Source of the DNA: Asterias amurensis
Taxonomy: Eukaryota > Echinodermata > Asteroidea > Forcipulatida > Asteriidae
Assembly (NCBI RefSeq): GCF_032118995.1
Contig: NC_092661.1
Coordinates: 14,925,506 to 14,989,505, forward strand
DNA: 64,000 nt
Direction: 5' to 3'
The position numbers and the translations under genes are program-made. The notes below the pieces were generated by a model. The model was not told the origin of the DNA and made no database searches. It was given only the letters and a program-made list of their open reading frames with translations. Positions 55,701 through 64,000 of this stretch are shown here, in pieces. The stretch's first letter is position 1; every line of letters begins with the position of its first letter.

Positions 55701-58700
55701 GTTAAATTTTACAATAACAAGTTATTCACTTTAGAAAATGTCATCAAAACATATTATTGTTTAGGTGTAAACAGTGATTTCGGAATCAGTGATTGATTGA
55801 ACCAAGTAAAGTTCTGTGAATTTAAAAAACAGAAAACAAAACAATCGTTGGGAAATGTTTGCCAAGAATGTCCATACAAAAAAACACACACATTTCTTTG
55901 AAAGAGTTGTACATTTAAAAAAGAAAACCTTCCCCATCACAACAATGGGTTTTTAACATAACAGCAGGGGGTCTGCTCCACCCACCCTACCCCTTTGACA
56001 CCCAGTCTAAAACGGGCGTCTCGGTCCGTAGAGAGAGGAGAGTATGTAACAACAAGCGCCAGTATCAATTCTTATCTACAAGTATAATATCCAGAGGTCC
56101 CGACACTATTATACTCCAAAAACGAGAACATACTTCTGATCCAGAGTGCACTTGGGGGATGCTTAAAGGCACACGACACCTTTGGTAATTACTTTTAAAA
56201 ATAATTGTCGGCATAAAAACTTTCTTGGTAACGAGCAAGAGAGCAGTTAGAAACATTGCGAGAAACGGCTCCCTCTGAAGTAATCTAGTTTTTGAGAATG
56301 AGATAGTTTCTCACTCAAATAATACTATTATATAAAGACTTCAAGCCTGAAGCCTAAAAGACTTCAAGCCTGAAGCCTTTTATAAGGCATCTGAAAGCCT
56401 ACAAATTTGTGCAAAGAGGGTGTTTTTTCTGTCATTATTCTTTTGCAATTTCGATGACCAATTGAGGCCAAACTTTAACAGATGCCTTATTTTTTAAATG
56501 CATTGTTGGGATACACAAAGTGAGAATACTGGTCTTTGACAATTACCAAAAGTATCCAGCCATCGATTTCACCAAACTCTTCCTAACTTAGGATTAATCT
56601 TGGGACTAAGGACTAGGTTAAGTTCCGTAGCCAAAAGACGTTATGATGTATTCAACCCACCCTAAGTTAGGACAAGTTACTCGTCCTTACTTGTCCTAAC
56701 TCGAGATGGGATTAATCCTAGCGTTTCGAGAAATGGGCTGCAGTTCCTTTAACTATCAAGCACAATGTTTATTGTATTTTTATTCCTGAGGTCAGGTGGT
56801 TTTGGATTTTTCTTTACAGTTTTTTTTATATTTTATTTTAGTACAAGAGGTTTTGTTACAACTCTTGAGGGACTTCTTGTATCAATTGAAGTGGATTATC
56901 GGATCAAAGGTGAGCTCATGTTGAGTGAGTTAGACCATGAATGGTGGGTGGGAAGAATGGGGAAGTCAGCTACACGTTTTAGGACTGTTGTTATTGGCAG
57001 GCTTCAAAATCAGACGCCATACAGCTTGGTTCGGCAAAACTCTCGGGAAATAGTCTTGTATTCCTTGGGAAGCATGAGCTATACCCCTGCTTTGGGGAAC
57101 ATGTATTTAAGTTAGATTACCCTCGGGGTTAGATAGCGTATTGAGCCTGACCTGAACTGTATTTGTAATTGTAAATTAGAGTAAATTGTATATTTACTTA
57201 GAAAATGTACTGCGCCATGAATATTTTTTTTTAAATACCATAGGTCTACTTGTAAAAAAAGATTTTTTTTCTTTTTTCTTGAAATAATTGTGTGCACTGC
57301 TGCGTGTGCTCAAACTACTTATAATATAACGGCTAGTGATCCATTGGTTTTGTGAATAATCTTAAGTTCGGTTGTGGTCTTACTGTAGTTTTACTGACCG
57401 ACTTCTTAAACTTCTAGACTCGGGCAAGTGATCCAGTTGTGAGTATTTGAAACCCTGCTTAATGGCTTAATGTTATTTTTTTTCTCAGGAAAATGAACAA
57501 AGTTTTTAAAAGAAACTGGAGTGCTGTAGTGTTAGGCATCGTAACATTTCTTGTGGTTTTATTTCATGTCTTTACTCTGAAGTGATGTAGTTTTCAAAAA
57601 AGAAGTTGGCCTATTTTTTCCTGAATTTGATTTCGAGACCTCGGATTTAGAATTTAAGGTCTGAAAATCAAGTATATATGAAAGCACACAACTTTGTGTG
57701 ACAGTGGTGTTTTTTTCTTTCATTATTTTCTGGCAACTTCGACGACCGATTGAGCTCAAATTTTAACAGGTTTGTTATTTTGTGCATATTATGTTGAGAT
57801 ACACCAAGTGATAGGACTTGTCTTTGGCAATTACCAATAGTTTCCAGTGTCTTTAAGTGATTTTGCCCTGATGAAGCTGTCTTTACTTCAAACCTCAAAG
57901 CGCTTCTTTTCTCCTGTATGTGTTTTGTCTCCTTGTTGTGTTCGAGACTATAGTTATGGCTCACCGTCATCATTATCTCTAGGTATTGATTATTGCTATG
58001 TTTGCGCTGTCAGTGGATGAAGTGTGGTAAACAATCCTCTCAAGTGTTTACCTCACTGACAACCAACCCATGCCAAATATCAAAGAGCTGCTTTGCTTAA
58101 CAGTTTCCTGCTAAGCAGTAATGAGCAGGGCCCAATTTCATGGAGCTGCTAAGCACAAAAGCATGAAATTTATTCCTTGATAAAAACAGAATTACTAATC
58201 AAATTTCCATTTATTGCATATTGCTTGTTACTGGTAATCAGCTGTTGTTTGCTTATAAATCCTGAAAATGACGTGGAAATTTGGTTGGTAATACTGTTTT
58301 TATCAAGGCAAAAATTTCATGCTAAGCAAATTTGTGTGCTTAGCAGCTCTATAATGCTGTTCAGCATAAAATAAAGTGGGGTACAGTCACAAAGCCAGGT
58401 TCTCCCAAATACCAAAATCAAAACTAATCAAAATGCGTTTCACTACCAGTCGCAGCAATGGTAAATGTATGATAATTTGGCTGGTAACCTATTTTTTCAT
58501 GAGATTTTGTAGTTGGGCCCTGTACTGGAAATTTATTATAATTAGCTGTCAATCTATGGTTACAAGCAGTGTGCAATCAGCTAATTCTTTTTTTTTTCTT
58601 AGTTAACTTGCAGTACAACCATGTATAAATTACTTATACTAGGAGTGTTGGTCTCGAAAAAGTGCCATTTTCATTGTTTTGAAAAGTGATATCCCTGTTC

Positions 58701-61700
58701 GACACCCAAGTTTGTTTACATACAAATATTTACACTAATTATTACAGGTAAAAGTTGTACATGTCTGTCTAGGCCCAATTTCATTCTCTCTTGATTCCTT
58801 GTAAAAAAAAACTACTTGCGAACATGCATTACACGTAGAGTGCATATTGGATTATGGAGCAGGCCTATGTGCTCTTCCCCAGCTGGGGCCAATTTCATAA
58901 AGCCTGTTAAGCAACAAAAACTTGCTAAGCACAAAAAAGTATTGCTTCTTAACACAAACAGGTTACCTGCCAAAATCACATTAGGTTTACACTGTTGTGA
59001 TTTTGCTAAGCAAAGAAATTTGTCGTGCAGTATTTTTTGCTTTTGAAATTGCGCCCTGGTGTTTGAACTTATCGCTGACTGTAGTAGACTGAGAAGTGTT
59101 GCTATATAATGCTGTATTGTAACAAGCAGCGCCAGGAATTGGCCTCGACTCTCCTACAGTATCAACCTACTGACGATAAAGGCTCTACATTTCGTCCCCC
59201 CTTAATGACCCCTGTGACTACCCACTCAGTTGTAACCTACCCTCTTTAAGGCCCATTGAGCCTCATCATTGGCCCCCATCGATCCCCCTGGATGGTTGTT
59301 ATACCAGGATCAATCTGCAACCTTTTGTGCGCCGGCCGTACTCTCATTCTGTTATTAGCCTCCAGTGTCTCACCATTGTTAAACTCTCTGTTAGCTTGAA
59401 ACAGCGTAGAATAAGGAGCATACATTTGTGTAGCCTTGGATCAAGTGACAAACATTTAGGGGGAGTTGGGGATGAAAAAAGCATGATTGAGTCATCAGGG
59501 CTCGATTTCGTAGAGCTGTTAACGGCCGGTTTTGTGCTTACTGCAAGCCTCAAAATAACCCACGGCACGCTGTGGTGCCCTGTGCTTTTGCTGTGGTGCC
59601 CTTTGCAAAGTTCCGAAACAAATTTTAAACTTCCTCTTAAAGTGCCCCTTATACCAAAGGGAAATTGCGGTGCCCCTTCAAATGAAATTCAAGGCCTGTT
59701 ACTGTACTCTCTTAATGTAAAAGAGTAAAAAGAACTTTTTTGTTTGCCATGTAGCGCTCTTGCAAAGAGCCACATGGCAGGCAACTCTTTTTAGAGTGGA
59801 GGACAGGTACTTTCAACTTGATTGAGAGTGAAGTTTGTTCTAATTTCACTCAACAAAAGAGTGACACAGATTGACTTTCACTCTCAAAAGAGCGACATTG
59901 ACACCATTCGGACAAGAGGGTGAAATTTTCACTCTTTTACATTAAGAGTCTTCCGTTTCATAGCGCTGTAACTGTTAGCACCACGAATATGGATGCTAAC
60001 CTTCCAGTGCTTACTGCATGACAAAAATAAATGACATCAAAATGCAATACATGTTGAACTCACAAGCTGGCTGCCCCTTATTTTCTTGCTAACCCGGGAA
60101 ATGTGCTTACACCTTAGTGAATTTGTTTGCTAGGATAAGCAGTAAGCACAAACATGTGACGTTAAAGGAACACGTTGCCTTGGATCGGTCGAGTTGGTCT
60201 TTGAAAAGCGTTTGTAACCGTTTGTTAAAAAATGCATATGGTTAGATGGATATTTCAAAAGTAGAATATAATGATCCACACAAGTATCACTCAAAGTTGC
60301 CTGATTTTCCTTTTACCTCTTTGACAAACACGGTCGGCCATTTATGGGAGTCAAATTTTTGACTCCCATAAATGGCCGACCGTGTTAGTTCGCAAGTAAA
60401 AGGAAAACCACGCAATTTCGAGGAAAATGTGTGTGGATCATTATATTCTACTTTTAAAACATCTTTCTAACCGTATGCATTTTTTAACAAACGGTACAAA
60501 CGCTTTTCAAAGACCAACTCGACCGATCCAAGGCAACGTGTTCCTTTAAGCAGTGCCATGAAATTTGGTCTAGGGCTTAAATTTTGGTTGAAAAATCCAC
60601 AAGACGGCAGCGCTGTAGGATCAGCACTTCTACCGGACCAGAATTCTTTTTAGAAAAACATAATCAAATTGTCAGTGATGTGCCAACTGGACCAGTTATT
60701 GGAGCATTGGATTCCATTAGACTGGATATTTGTTCCACTGGATATTTGTTCACCGCTAAACTAGCCAGCGGGACCATTCATTGGAGAGACATTTTGAATT
60801 GTCCACAGGTGTTTGAACTAGCATTTGACCAGAAGGGAGAATGCTGGAGACTTTTGAACGCTAGGTGGCAGCAGACTCAGCAGGTAAACTTCTATTACCT
60901 GGTTCATCTGTTACCACCTTTGTCCCAAAAAGTCTCATAAGAGAGGCAAGGCTTTGGCAGGAAGTGTATTTACCGTCTCTGACTGGCTTCATGCTAGGTT
61001 TTGCTTAGCAGAAAATGTTTAGGCATCACTCGCTGCTTAGCAGCTCTATGAACCACACCTCCATACCATCTCTGACTGGCTTCCTGCTAAGTTTTGTTTA
61101 GCAGGAAATGTTTAGGCATCATTTGCTGCTTAGCAGATCTATGAACCACACCTCCATACTATCACTGACTGGCTTCTTGCTAAGTTTTGCTTAACAGAAA
61201 ATGTTTAGGCATAACTTGCTGCTTAGCAGCTCTATGAACCACACCTCCATACCATCTCTGACTGGCTTCTTGCTAAGTTTTGCTTAACAAAAAAAGTTTA
61301 AGCATAACTTGCTGCTTAGCAGCTCTATGAACCACACCTCCATACCATCTCTGACTGGCTCCTTGCTATAATTTGCTTAACAAAAAATTTGTTAGGCAAC
61401 ACCTCCATTCATATATTGTCTCTCCCCCCCCCCCATTGCAAGTCCTTTTGTGAGCGTCTTACTCCCTAACCACATACCAAATGTTTTTGTCTTCAAGTAG
61501 CACACAGGTGTGAGTTTGGCATTCCAATCTTTAATCTTTCTTGATGGGGCTTGAAACATCTTAGGTCACTGTCCTGTGTGTGTGTCTCCAAACTCCACAC
61601 ACAATTTCTGTTATCTTTTTTAAAAAGAAATCAATAACATTGGAAAAGATTGTTTTTCATTCAGTCTGTTATTCTAATGGTTCCATGCTTACGATGATCA

Positions 61701-63662
61701 ATTTTTTTTTTTTGGGGGGGGGGGGTGGGGGCTGGAGGGGAGGTGAGAAAATTAGCCTGCAGCTGATGGGATTGGGTTAGAATTAGGGATAATCCTTTTA
61801 ATCTGGGATTAAGACTTTGAAAAAGAAATTTAAGGCTGAATAAAAAAAAGGTACTAGTTGACTGTCTCCTCCTTTTTTAATATATTTTATTTTATTTTTA
61901 CGTTTTCTTTTCAAAGAGACAAATTGTCTGTGTATTTCTCATTAAACTTTATTAGTCTTTTTAAGAACTTGTAAATTCTGCATGAAGCAAGTGGTGACTT
62001 GAAACTGAGGAAATGGTGGCCAGTTGGAATTGAAATTCTTGGCGGCCACGTTTGAAAAAGTAAAAAGAATAAAAAGGCCCTTGTATTTTTTTTACTTGGC
62101 CTAATAGAATCGAGGTGGTTGAAACTAAGTAAGATTTTGCAGTAAGATGTTAAAGGTTTATGGTATGTTTTTAACGGAAGGTATATGAATGGGAATAACA
62201 GTTTTCAAACCCGTTTTCAACAAGTTATTTTGTAAGGCCTGGTTCTTGATAATTTTTGATGGAGTGTGTGTCTCAATAATTTGTTTGAGAGAACCAGGGC
62301 CCGATTTCAGAGAGCTGCTTAATCACTAAATATTGCTCAATATTTTTTCTGCTAAGTAAAAATGAGCAGGGCACCAGTCACATACTGTACATGTGATATG
62401 GTATTTTAGCTTGTCATTCTTTTCTGGTAAGCATGATTTTATTGTGTTTACGCAGCTCTATGAAATTTGGCATAGACCTCATCATGTTTAAAGCCATTGA
62501 ACCCTTTCGGTACAGAAAAAGAAAAAAAAGTTCACAGATTTACAAATAATTTACAGGGTTTACAGAAGGTAGTGGTGAAATACTTCTCTTGAAATATTAT
62601 TCCATGAAATGCTTTACTTTTTGAGAAAACACTTAAATAATATCAATTCTCGTTAACGAGAATTATGGATTTATTTTAAACACATGTCATGACACGGTGA
62701 AACGTGCGGATACAAGGGTGGGTTTTTTCCGTTATTTTCTCATGACTCCGATGACCGATTAAACCCAAATTTTCACAGGTTTGTTTTTTGATATAGAAGT
62801 TGTGATACACGAAGTGTGGGCCTTGGACAATACTGTTTACCGAAAAAGTCCAATGGCTTTAAACACCAATTTTAAACTTGTTAAACCCCTGTCACCAGAC
62901 ATCGTATTCTCACTGAAGGCCTTGGGTACAATTTTGGCCAGACAGAAAACAAAATTGTGTAAGATACATAATGTGGAACCACTCCCTAAGATTTAACATG
63001 GTGGTGGTAACCGATCGCAACCTACCATGATATCATATAGCAATGTTCAAGTGGTAACCCGCATTTTCTTTCTATGCCGATTTTGTTATTGACAATGTGT
63101 GTGACTTGGTATAAAATTGGACTTTTGGAGGCAGTTGACTTCGCTTAATTTAAAATTAATTGAGCATAGTCCAATCCGAGATGTGTCTGATAAATTCATT
63201 CATGGTTGAACAGAAGATCGGTGGATGACCCTCCCTGGCTGCCTCCCTGTACAGCAAAGTGGGATCCATTGAAGCATTTTAAATTGAAGAAAAAAACGTA
63301 GACCCTAAGTTGATTGTTAGGATATTAAGGAGTCAGTTTCTGTAAGTCTGTGTTTTGCAGCGAGGGTCGGAAAAACCCTCCTCTGTTTGTCTTTCAAGTC
63401 GGAACTTCTTTGTGTTCAGTTTGTTTTGATCTTCTTAAGGTTTCTGTACTGTGGAAAGGTAAAGGTATTATATAAGGAATTGTGAGACCCAAAAAGGAAG
63501 TTTTTTCTATCGACACATCGAAAGTCCCAAGGGATGATGGATTCTGTTGTCTTGTTTTTCTTCTTATCTTGTCTGATGCTAATTTACTCTTTTGTTTCCG
63601 TAGCTGCGACTTAGAGAATTGTTTGTGGGCATAAAACGATACTCAAATGTTGGGTTAGGCAG
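43193..63662 (+). CDS. Five-exon gene, product unrecognised, continues past the window
   Basis: The exons are 43193-43786, 51578-51666, 56842-56909, 60654-60883 and 63604-63662, with phases 0/0, 0/2, 2/1, 1/0 and 0/2, all compatible and open. They give 346 residues plus two bases. Residues 1-198 look disordered, basic then acidic: MASGNTKKKGFFHGMRKRSS, LRLRSYSDSAAGL, then an acidic TFFEDDSEDDIWSSVESFD. From about 199 the chain becomes globular: STLTPPLFGLAWPVYIAPIE, then GFVTTLEGLLVSIEVDYRIK, GPVIGALDSIRLDICSTGYL, SGTIHWRDILNCPQVFELAF and GECWRLLNARWQQTQQ. Ser/Arg patches suggest a phosphorylated cytosolic adaptor, but I recognise no family and this is inference only. The alternative exon 1 donor at 43750 is also in phase 0. 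Confidence 0.6.
43907..44290. mobile_element. MITE family L
   Basis: ATAAAGGAACATTACAGACG at the left and TTCTGTAACGTTCCTTTAA at the right, about 384 bp. The left tetramer is ATAA rather than TTAA. It starts about 120 bp after exon 1 of the five-exon gene. Confidence 0.7.
44405..44730 (-). mobile_element. tRNA-derived SINE (minus-strand head)
   Basis: AGAGTGGGACTCGAACCAAC GACCTC is the reverse complement of a tRNA-like B-box region, followed by the A-box side (GAGCACTCTATCTTGA). The body reads TTCAATATCTTTGTTCAGGG, GAAGCCATTAAC, ACTGCCATGTAGTCAGGGAT and AGCCTGGGAAGAAGCAGCC. The same body words appear at 8753-8850. Confidence 0.7.
44770..45027. mobile_element. Hairpin family F, perfect long palindrome
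   Basis: The left arm 44770-44893 and right arm 44904-45027 are inverted almost without mismatch around the spacer GCTGAAGACG. The arms include GAGTTTGCGGTAACACCATG, GAGTTGGGGTGGTTCTGAAA and CGACGTTTCGATCAGTATGC. Half copy at 7050-7200. Confidence 0.9.
45031..46451. other. No feature seen
   Basis: About 1.4 kb of intron 1 of the five-exon gene. AT-rich, with short frames lacking splice support or recognisable protein. Confidence 0.4.
46452..46938. mobile_element. MITE family M
   Basis: TTAAAGGGATGCTGCAGTGA at the left and CACTGCAGCCACCCTTTAA at the right, about 487 bp. The interior has a C tract, a G tract and a TGACGTCA site. Outer ends resemble the other TTAA families; the inside does not. 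Confidence 0.7.
46939..48284. other. No feature seen
   Basis: Intron sequence with a G tract at 47587-47600. No exon or repeat border supported. Confidence 0.4.
48285..48834. mobile_element. MITE family N
   Basis: TTAAAGGGTAGGTATCGATT at the left, CCAAGGGTATACTTTACCTT and TAA at the right, about 550 bp. The arms pair only at the ends. GGTGCCCCTTCAAAAGTTTC inside recalls wording at 59570-59690. Confidence 0.6.
49095..49225. mobile_element. Hairpin family T, variant
   Basis: GCCGTCGATTTCACCAAG at the left, CGTGAAATCGGCTG at the right, with AGTTAGATCGGGTTACTCGT inside. The arms are imperfect. Confidence 0.65.
49380..49763. mobile_element. MITE family B, complete copy
   Basis: TTAAAGGAACACGTTGCCTT to GGCAGCGTGTTCCTTTAA, about 384 bp. 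The centre GGGAGTAAAAAGTTTGACTCCC is the dyad. Confidence 0.9.
49764..51577. other. Intron sequence with one SINE-like stretch
   Basis: No exon supported. AGCGCTCGCCTCTCACCAAG and GTAACCCTGGTTTGATACTT near 50861-50903 look like a tRNA-derived SINE head, with the body following to about 51010 (GGTTCTCTGCTGTGCCACAA). T and A homopolymers near 51176-51196. Confidence 0.45.
51578..51666 (+). CDS. Exon 2 of the five-exon gene
   Basis: 89 bases after a T-rich acceptor (TTCCTGCCGATGGGCAG) and before GTGAGT. Codes STFTSTLTPPLFGLAWPVYI then APIELDPKK plus two bases. The opposite strand is also open here, but the splice signals favour plus. Confidence 0.6.
51667..52683. other. No feature seen
   Basis: Intron 2 of the five-exon gene. 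A (CGT)n tract lies near 51734-51750. Nothing else recognised. Confidence 0.4.
52684..52798. mobile_element. Hairpin family T
   Basis: GGTGGATTTCACAAAGAGTT at the left, ACTCTTTGTGAAATCGACC at the right, inner TTAGGACGAGTTACTTGTCC. About 115 bp. Confidence 0.8.
52799..53500. repeat. ~75-bp degenerate tandem array around family T hairpins
   Basis: AAGTGTCC(A)CACAGTTGTA, GGACTTTAGGTTGGGATCA and TAGAAACTGTAA recur about every 70-80 bp (near 52857, 52928, 53011, 53083, 53164, 53238). The family T copies at 52684 and 53245 both sit at the same place in the unit, between GTGTCCAG and CACAGTTGT-type sequence. Confidence 0.75.
53245..53368. mobile_element. Hairpin family T, copy in the 75-bp array
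   Basis: GGGGTGGATTTCACAAAGAG at the left, CTCTTTGTGAAATCGACCCC at the right, about 124 bp, with the inner dyad AGTTAGGACCAGTTACTCGT. Confidence 0.85.
53501..55069. other. No feature seen
   Basis: About 1.6 kb of intron. AT-rich, short frames only, no borders recognised. Confidence 0.4.
55070..55307. mobile_element. MITE family J, complete copy
   Basis: GGGCCCAATTTCATAGAGCT at the left, AGCTTTATGGAATTGGGCCC at the right, about 238 bp, with inverted AACAGGATTACCAACCAAAT arms. Confidence 0.9.
55308..56162. other. No feature seen
   Basis: Intron sequence. GGGTTGCAATACGCGTCATT and short frames, nothing recognised. Confidence 0.4.
56163..56562. mobile_element. MITE family A', right terminus replaced
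   Basis: TTAAAGGCACACGACACCTT at the left. The right arm ends AATTACCAAAAGTATCCAGC and runs directly into a family T element instead of TTAA. A 24-bp piece around GACTTCAAGCCTGAAGCC is locally duplicated near 56335-56380. Confidence 0.8.
56563..56752. mobile_element. Family T variant fused to the A' copy
   Basis: CATCGATTTCACCAAACTCT at the left and AGCGTTTCGAGAAATGGGCT at the right, with TAGGACAAGTTACTCGTCCT inside. It ends about 90 bp before exon 3. Confidence 0.65.
56842..56909 (+). CDS. Exon 3 of the five-exon gene
   Basis: 68 bases after TTTTTTATATTTTATTTTAG and before GTGAGC. Entered in phase 2 it codes TRGFVTTLEGLLVSIEVDYR, IK and one base. The longer frame through it at 56765-57115 has no other support. 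Confidence 0.6.
57494..57573 (+). CDS. Candidate signal-anchor coding start cut by a MITE
   Basis: After a good acceptor (TTATTTTTTTTCTCAG) an ATG opens MNKVFKRNWSAVVLGIVTFL, VVLFHVF. This is a basic start followed by about 17 hydrophobic residues, as in type II membrane enzymes. The frame then runs into family A MITE sequence (CTCTGAAGTGATG) and stops. It could be a broken first coding exon or chance. It lies in intron 3 of the five-exon gene. Confidence 0.25.
57574..57856. mobile_element. MITE family A, left end missing
   Basis: CTCTGAAGTGATGTAGTTTT through TTTCCAGTGTCTTTAA. It starts within the family's interior, so the left third is lost. Confidence 0.8.
58128..58355. mobile_element. MITE family J
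   Basis: GGGCCCAATTTCATGGAGCT at the left. The right side reads TGTGCTTAGCAGCTCTATAA and the final GGGCCC is lost. Confidence 0.8.
58884..59058. mobile_element. Family J-related element
   Basis: GGGGCCAATTTCATAAAGCC at the left and TTTTGAAATTGCGCCC at the right, about 175 bp, with TGCTAAGCACAAAAAAGTAT inside. A shorter relative of family J. Confidence 0.65.
59059..59707. other. No gene recognised
   Basis: Intron sequence. GGTGCCC-rich phrases at 59570-59690 resemble part of family N (48330-48430). Borders are not clear. Confidence 0.35.
59708..59949. mobile_element. TIR element I
   Basis: CTCTTAATGTAAAAGAGTAA at the left, CACTCTTTTACATTAAGAG at the right, about 242 bp. Inner short dyads GCCATGTAGCGCTC/GAGCCACATGGC. 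Confidence 0.8.
60162..60549. mobile_element. MITE family B, complete copy
   Basis: TTAAAGGAACACGTTGCCTT to GGCAACGTGTTCCTTTAA, about 388 bp, centre GGGAGTCAAATTTTTGACTCCC. It ends 104 bp before exon 4. Confidence 0.9.
60654..60883 (+). CDS. Exon 4 of the five-exon gene
   Basis: 230 bases after GAATTCTTTTTAG and before GTAAAC, phase 1 to 0. Codes KHNQIVSDVPTGPVIGALDS through ECWRLLNARWQQTQQ. This is the most protein-like internal exon, with several Trp and Cys. Confidence 0.65.
60978..61410. repeat. 93-bp tandem array built on a family J end
   Basis: TCTGACTGGCTTC-type unit starts fall at 60978, 61071, 61164, 61257 and 61350, exactly 93 bp apart. Each unit contains TGCTGCTTAGCAGCTCTATG, the terminal motif of family J, followed by AACCACACCTCCATACCATC. 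Confidence 0.9.
61411..62487. other. No feature seen
   Basis: Intron 4 of the five-exon gene, with C, T and G homopolymers near 61427 and 61703-61730. A worn GGGCCCGATTTCAGAGAGC near 62298 is a family J-like end. Confidence 0.4.
62488..62862. mobile_element. MITE family C, complete copy
   Basis: TTAAAGCCATTGAACCCTTT at the left, AAAGTCCAATGGCTTTAA at the right, about 375 bp, centre AATTCTCGTTAACGAGAATT. Orientation opposite to 24228-24598. Confidence 0.88.
62863..63603. other. No feature seen
   Basis: Remainder of intron 4. No repeat border or additional exon supported. Confidence 0.4.
63604..63662 (+). CDS. Exon 5 of the five-exon gene
   Basis: 59 bases after CTCTTTTGTTTCCGTAG and before GTAAAA. 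Codes LRLRELFVGIKRYSNVGLG plus two bases. Small, but the phase matches exon 4. Confidence 0.5.
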
Positions 63663-63888
63663 GTAAAACACTAATCTTTTATAAGGCAAGACATATCACG
63701 TGTACTCGACATGTGATTGTTAATGTCTATAGGTGAACAGTTGAGTGTAGTGGCACGGTAGTTGTTGGTGGATTGGCAAACTTTTAGTGGGATTGTTTGA
63801 CGTCGGAGATGATGGGAAGAGCTGTTCCTGGAGGAGAGTAAGGACAGGATTGATAATTACTGGAATTTTCTACAACATCATGAAGTGT

Positions 63889-64000
63889 TTAAAGGCACTG
63901 GACACCTTTGGTAATTATGAAAGACCAGTATTCTCACTTGATGTATCCCAACATGTATAAAATAACAAACCTGTGAAGTTTTGGACTCAATTGGTCATCG
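63889..64000. mobile_element. MITE family A', cut by the window edge
   Basis: TTAAAGGCACTGGACACCTT through ATTTGGTCATCG-type interior (ACTCAATTGGTCATCG at the very end). Only the left arm is in view. Confidence 0.8.

Noticed and set aside
56765-57115. 116-residue frame as a separate gene
   Set aside because: Its start is a T-rich pyrimidine tract; only 56842-56909 has splice boundaries, and that fits as an exon of the five-exon gene.
1-64000. LTR retroelements, Polintons or other virus-derived elements
   Set aside because: No long terminal repeats, integrase, capsid, envelope or protein-primed polymerase motifs were seen; the only retroelement pieces are LINE tails and SINEs.

Overview
The window is animal nuclear DNA. 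Genes have GT-AG introns, protein families are metazoan (MYND/DUF4470, THAP, Kazal), and most of the sequence is short palindromic DNA transposons, tRNA-derived SINEs, LINE tails and minisatellites. The repeat repertoire (TTAA-flanked elements beginning AAAGGCAGTGGACAC, elements beginning GGGCCCAATTTCAT, hairpins around GGATTTCACAAAG) recalls echinoderms, perhaps a sea star. That assignment is from memory of such repeats and is inference. I see no bacterial operon, CRISPR array, rRNA or functional tRNA gene, and no LTR retroelement or Polinton.

Layout: 0.24-0.92 kb, a minus-strand THAP zinc-finger exon with an exact 217-bp tandem duplication and a reading-frame change. 1.2-6.96 kb, mobile elements, including a LINE tail and a 1.83-kb inverted-repeat element carrying a different minisatellite at each end. 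7.56-10.67 kb, a two-exon gene for a double MYND finger/DUF4470 protein. 11-25 kb, mostly transposon-filled, with one weak minus-strand exon candidate. 25.3-26.2 kb, a minus-strand gene with TATA box for a secreted proline-rich protein. 28.6-38.9 kb, a three-exon Kazal-type protease-inhibitor gene. Its second intron carries a 3.3-kb inverted-repeat transposon that holds a recent tandem amplification of a ~0.9-kb unit with a LINE tail. 39-43 kb, repeats. 43.2-63.7 kb, at least five phase-compatible exons of a long unrecognised gene that continues beyond the right edge, with introns full of mobile elements.

The genes do not form an evident pathway. The most informative features are the two composite inverted-repeat elements, the set of unrelated hairpin families that share TTAAAGG...CCTTTAA ends, the nested insertions that give relative ages, and the two split genes (Kazal and the five-exon gene), which were assembled from splice signals and phases rather than from long open frames.

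All family assignments are by eye. Repeat borders are good to a few bases where inverted ends are named and looser elsewhere.
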